Source of the DNA: Candidatus Puniceispirillum sp.
Lineage (GTDB): Bacteria > Pseudomonadota > Alphaproteobacteria > Puniceispirillales > Puniceispirillaceae
Direction: 5' to 3'
Length of the DNA stretch: 5,673 nucleotides
Assembly (NCBI GenBank): GCA_016778825.1
Contig: JADHOU010000107.1
Coordinates: forward strand, 1-5,673
How positions within the stretch are numbered: position 1 is the first letter of the stretch; each line of letters begins with the position of its first letter. The notes under the pieces were generated by a model. That model ran no database searches and was not told where the DNA came from. It worked only from the letters and a program-made list of their open reading frames with translations. A program made the position numbers and the translations under genes. Positions 5,098 to 5,673 of the stretch are shown here, piece after piece.

Positions 5098-5673
5098 TCA
5101 CCCGCTTAATGCCGTGGCAACCCATTTGTGAAAATGATGCGTTGGTGCATCCATCACAGCCGAGAATTTGCCACCATCATATTGGCTGGAATGACGGCCT
5201 TTTTGCATGCCTTCAACAACAAACACATCTTCGACAAAAATATCACGCCACATGGTTGTATTGGTGGCACGCATATCGGCAAAGGCCGCTTTTGTTGCCG
5301 CGTCTTGCGCATAATAGATTTCGACATGTTCGATGGTACGATTTGGCCCGTCAGGTGCCAAAATAATGCCATAGCAATGGTCACGGTGAACGCCAAGAAG
5401 CAGATTTGGGAATAGCGCAACATATTCCGCACCTGATGACCATTGCTGCGACAGGCCGTCAAAATTTGGAAAGGCGCGGCCGTCATTGCTGATTTGCGGT
5501 GCATAAACGGTTGAGCCCTGACCGGCATATCCGGGAACCGGCATGATATTATAATGATCCTCAAGCCGTGAATAGCTGTTTAGCCCCGGATGGATAAAGG
5601 GCAAATGATAGGCTTCACAGTAATTTTCAACGGCAAGTTTCCAATTGCAATTGACCGTCAGGCTGAAGGATGA
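5098..5673 (-). CDS. Rieske non-haem iron oxygenase alpha subunit, C-terminal part (5' end beyond the right edge)
   Basis: The frame is open at 5673 and stops at TGA (5100-5098), giving 191 visible residues of the catalytic domain (ring_hydroxyl_A type, COG4638); the N-terminal Rieske [2Fe-2S] domain is outside. The visible part begins with the classic NWKLAVENYCEAYH block and continues LPFIHPGL. Mononuclear-iron ligands are the two His at 5605-5607 and 5590-5592. A third carboxylate is probably Asp at 5227-5229, in VEDVFVVEGMQKGRHS. The motif is Glu-x2-His-x4-His, with Glu (5614-5616) at the electron-bridge position where naphthalene dioxygenase has Asp. Such proteins hydroxylate or demethylate aromatic or quaternary-ammonium substrates with a separate reductase. 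The substrate cannot be decided. It converges on the ParA gene with a 12-base gap and no clear terminator. Confidence 0.92.
   Translation of the reverse strand, partial: SSFSLTVNCNWKLAVENYCEAYHLPFIHPGLNSYSRLEDHYNIMPVPGYAGQGSTVYAPQISNDGRAFPNFDGLSQQWSSGAEYVALFPNLLLGVHRDHCYGIILAPDGPNRTIEHVEIYYAQDAATKAAFADMRATNTTMWRDIFVEDVFVVEGMQKGRHSSQYDGGKFSAVMDAPTHHFHKWVATALSG

Overview
The window looks like a chromosomal segment of an alphaproteobacterium. It codes on both strands, its coding regions have moderate G+C, and its protein families are common in marine Alphaproteobacteria: AzlC/AzlD, an MIOX/PhnZ-like HD protein, and a COG4638-type Rieske oxygenase. A SAR116-like lineage is possible, but that is a guess; no rRNA or marker gene is present. 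No tRNA, rRNA, CRISPR array or insertion sequence was seen.

Layout, left to right. (1) 1-1450, + strand: the last 89 codons of a probable bile acid:sodium symporter-family (BASS) transporter, then azlC and azlD, a two-subunit amino-acid exporter. (2) 1466-2818, - strand: an HD-domain metalloprotein followed by a short-chain dehydrogenase/reductase, probably one transcription unit read leftwards and convergent with azlD. (3) 2819-4359: an AT-rich stretch holding one small membrane-protein gene (3295-3765) with a SHOCT-like tail, two long intergenic spacers, short repeats, hairpins and a possible 50-codon gene. (4) 4360-5085, + strand: a small ParA/MinD-type ATPase with no ParB gene beside it. 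(5) 5098-5673, - strand: the C-terminal 191 codons of a Rieske non-haem iron oxygenase alpha subunit, running off the right edge and convergent with the ParA gene.

The outer genes are ordinary transport and redox metabolism. The unusual part is the + strand block 2819-5085. An orphan ParA sits behind a spacer with a cluster of CTAGCCA heptamers, a possible small gene with a good ribosome site, and a possible small RNA (consensus -10, large hairpin, terminator-like hairpin). The SHOCT-like membrane protein lies upstream on the same strand. Whether these act together, for example as a ParA-driven positioning or partition module, is inference; the sequence shows only their proximity and shared strand.
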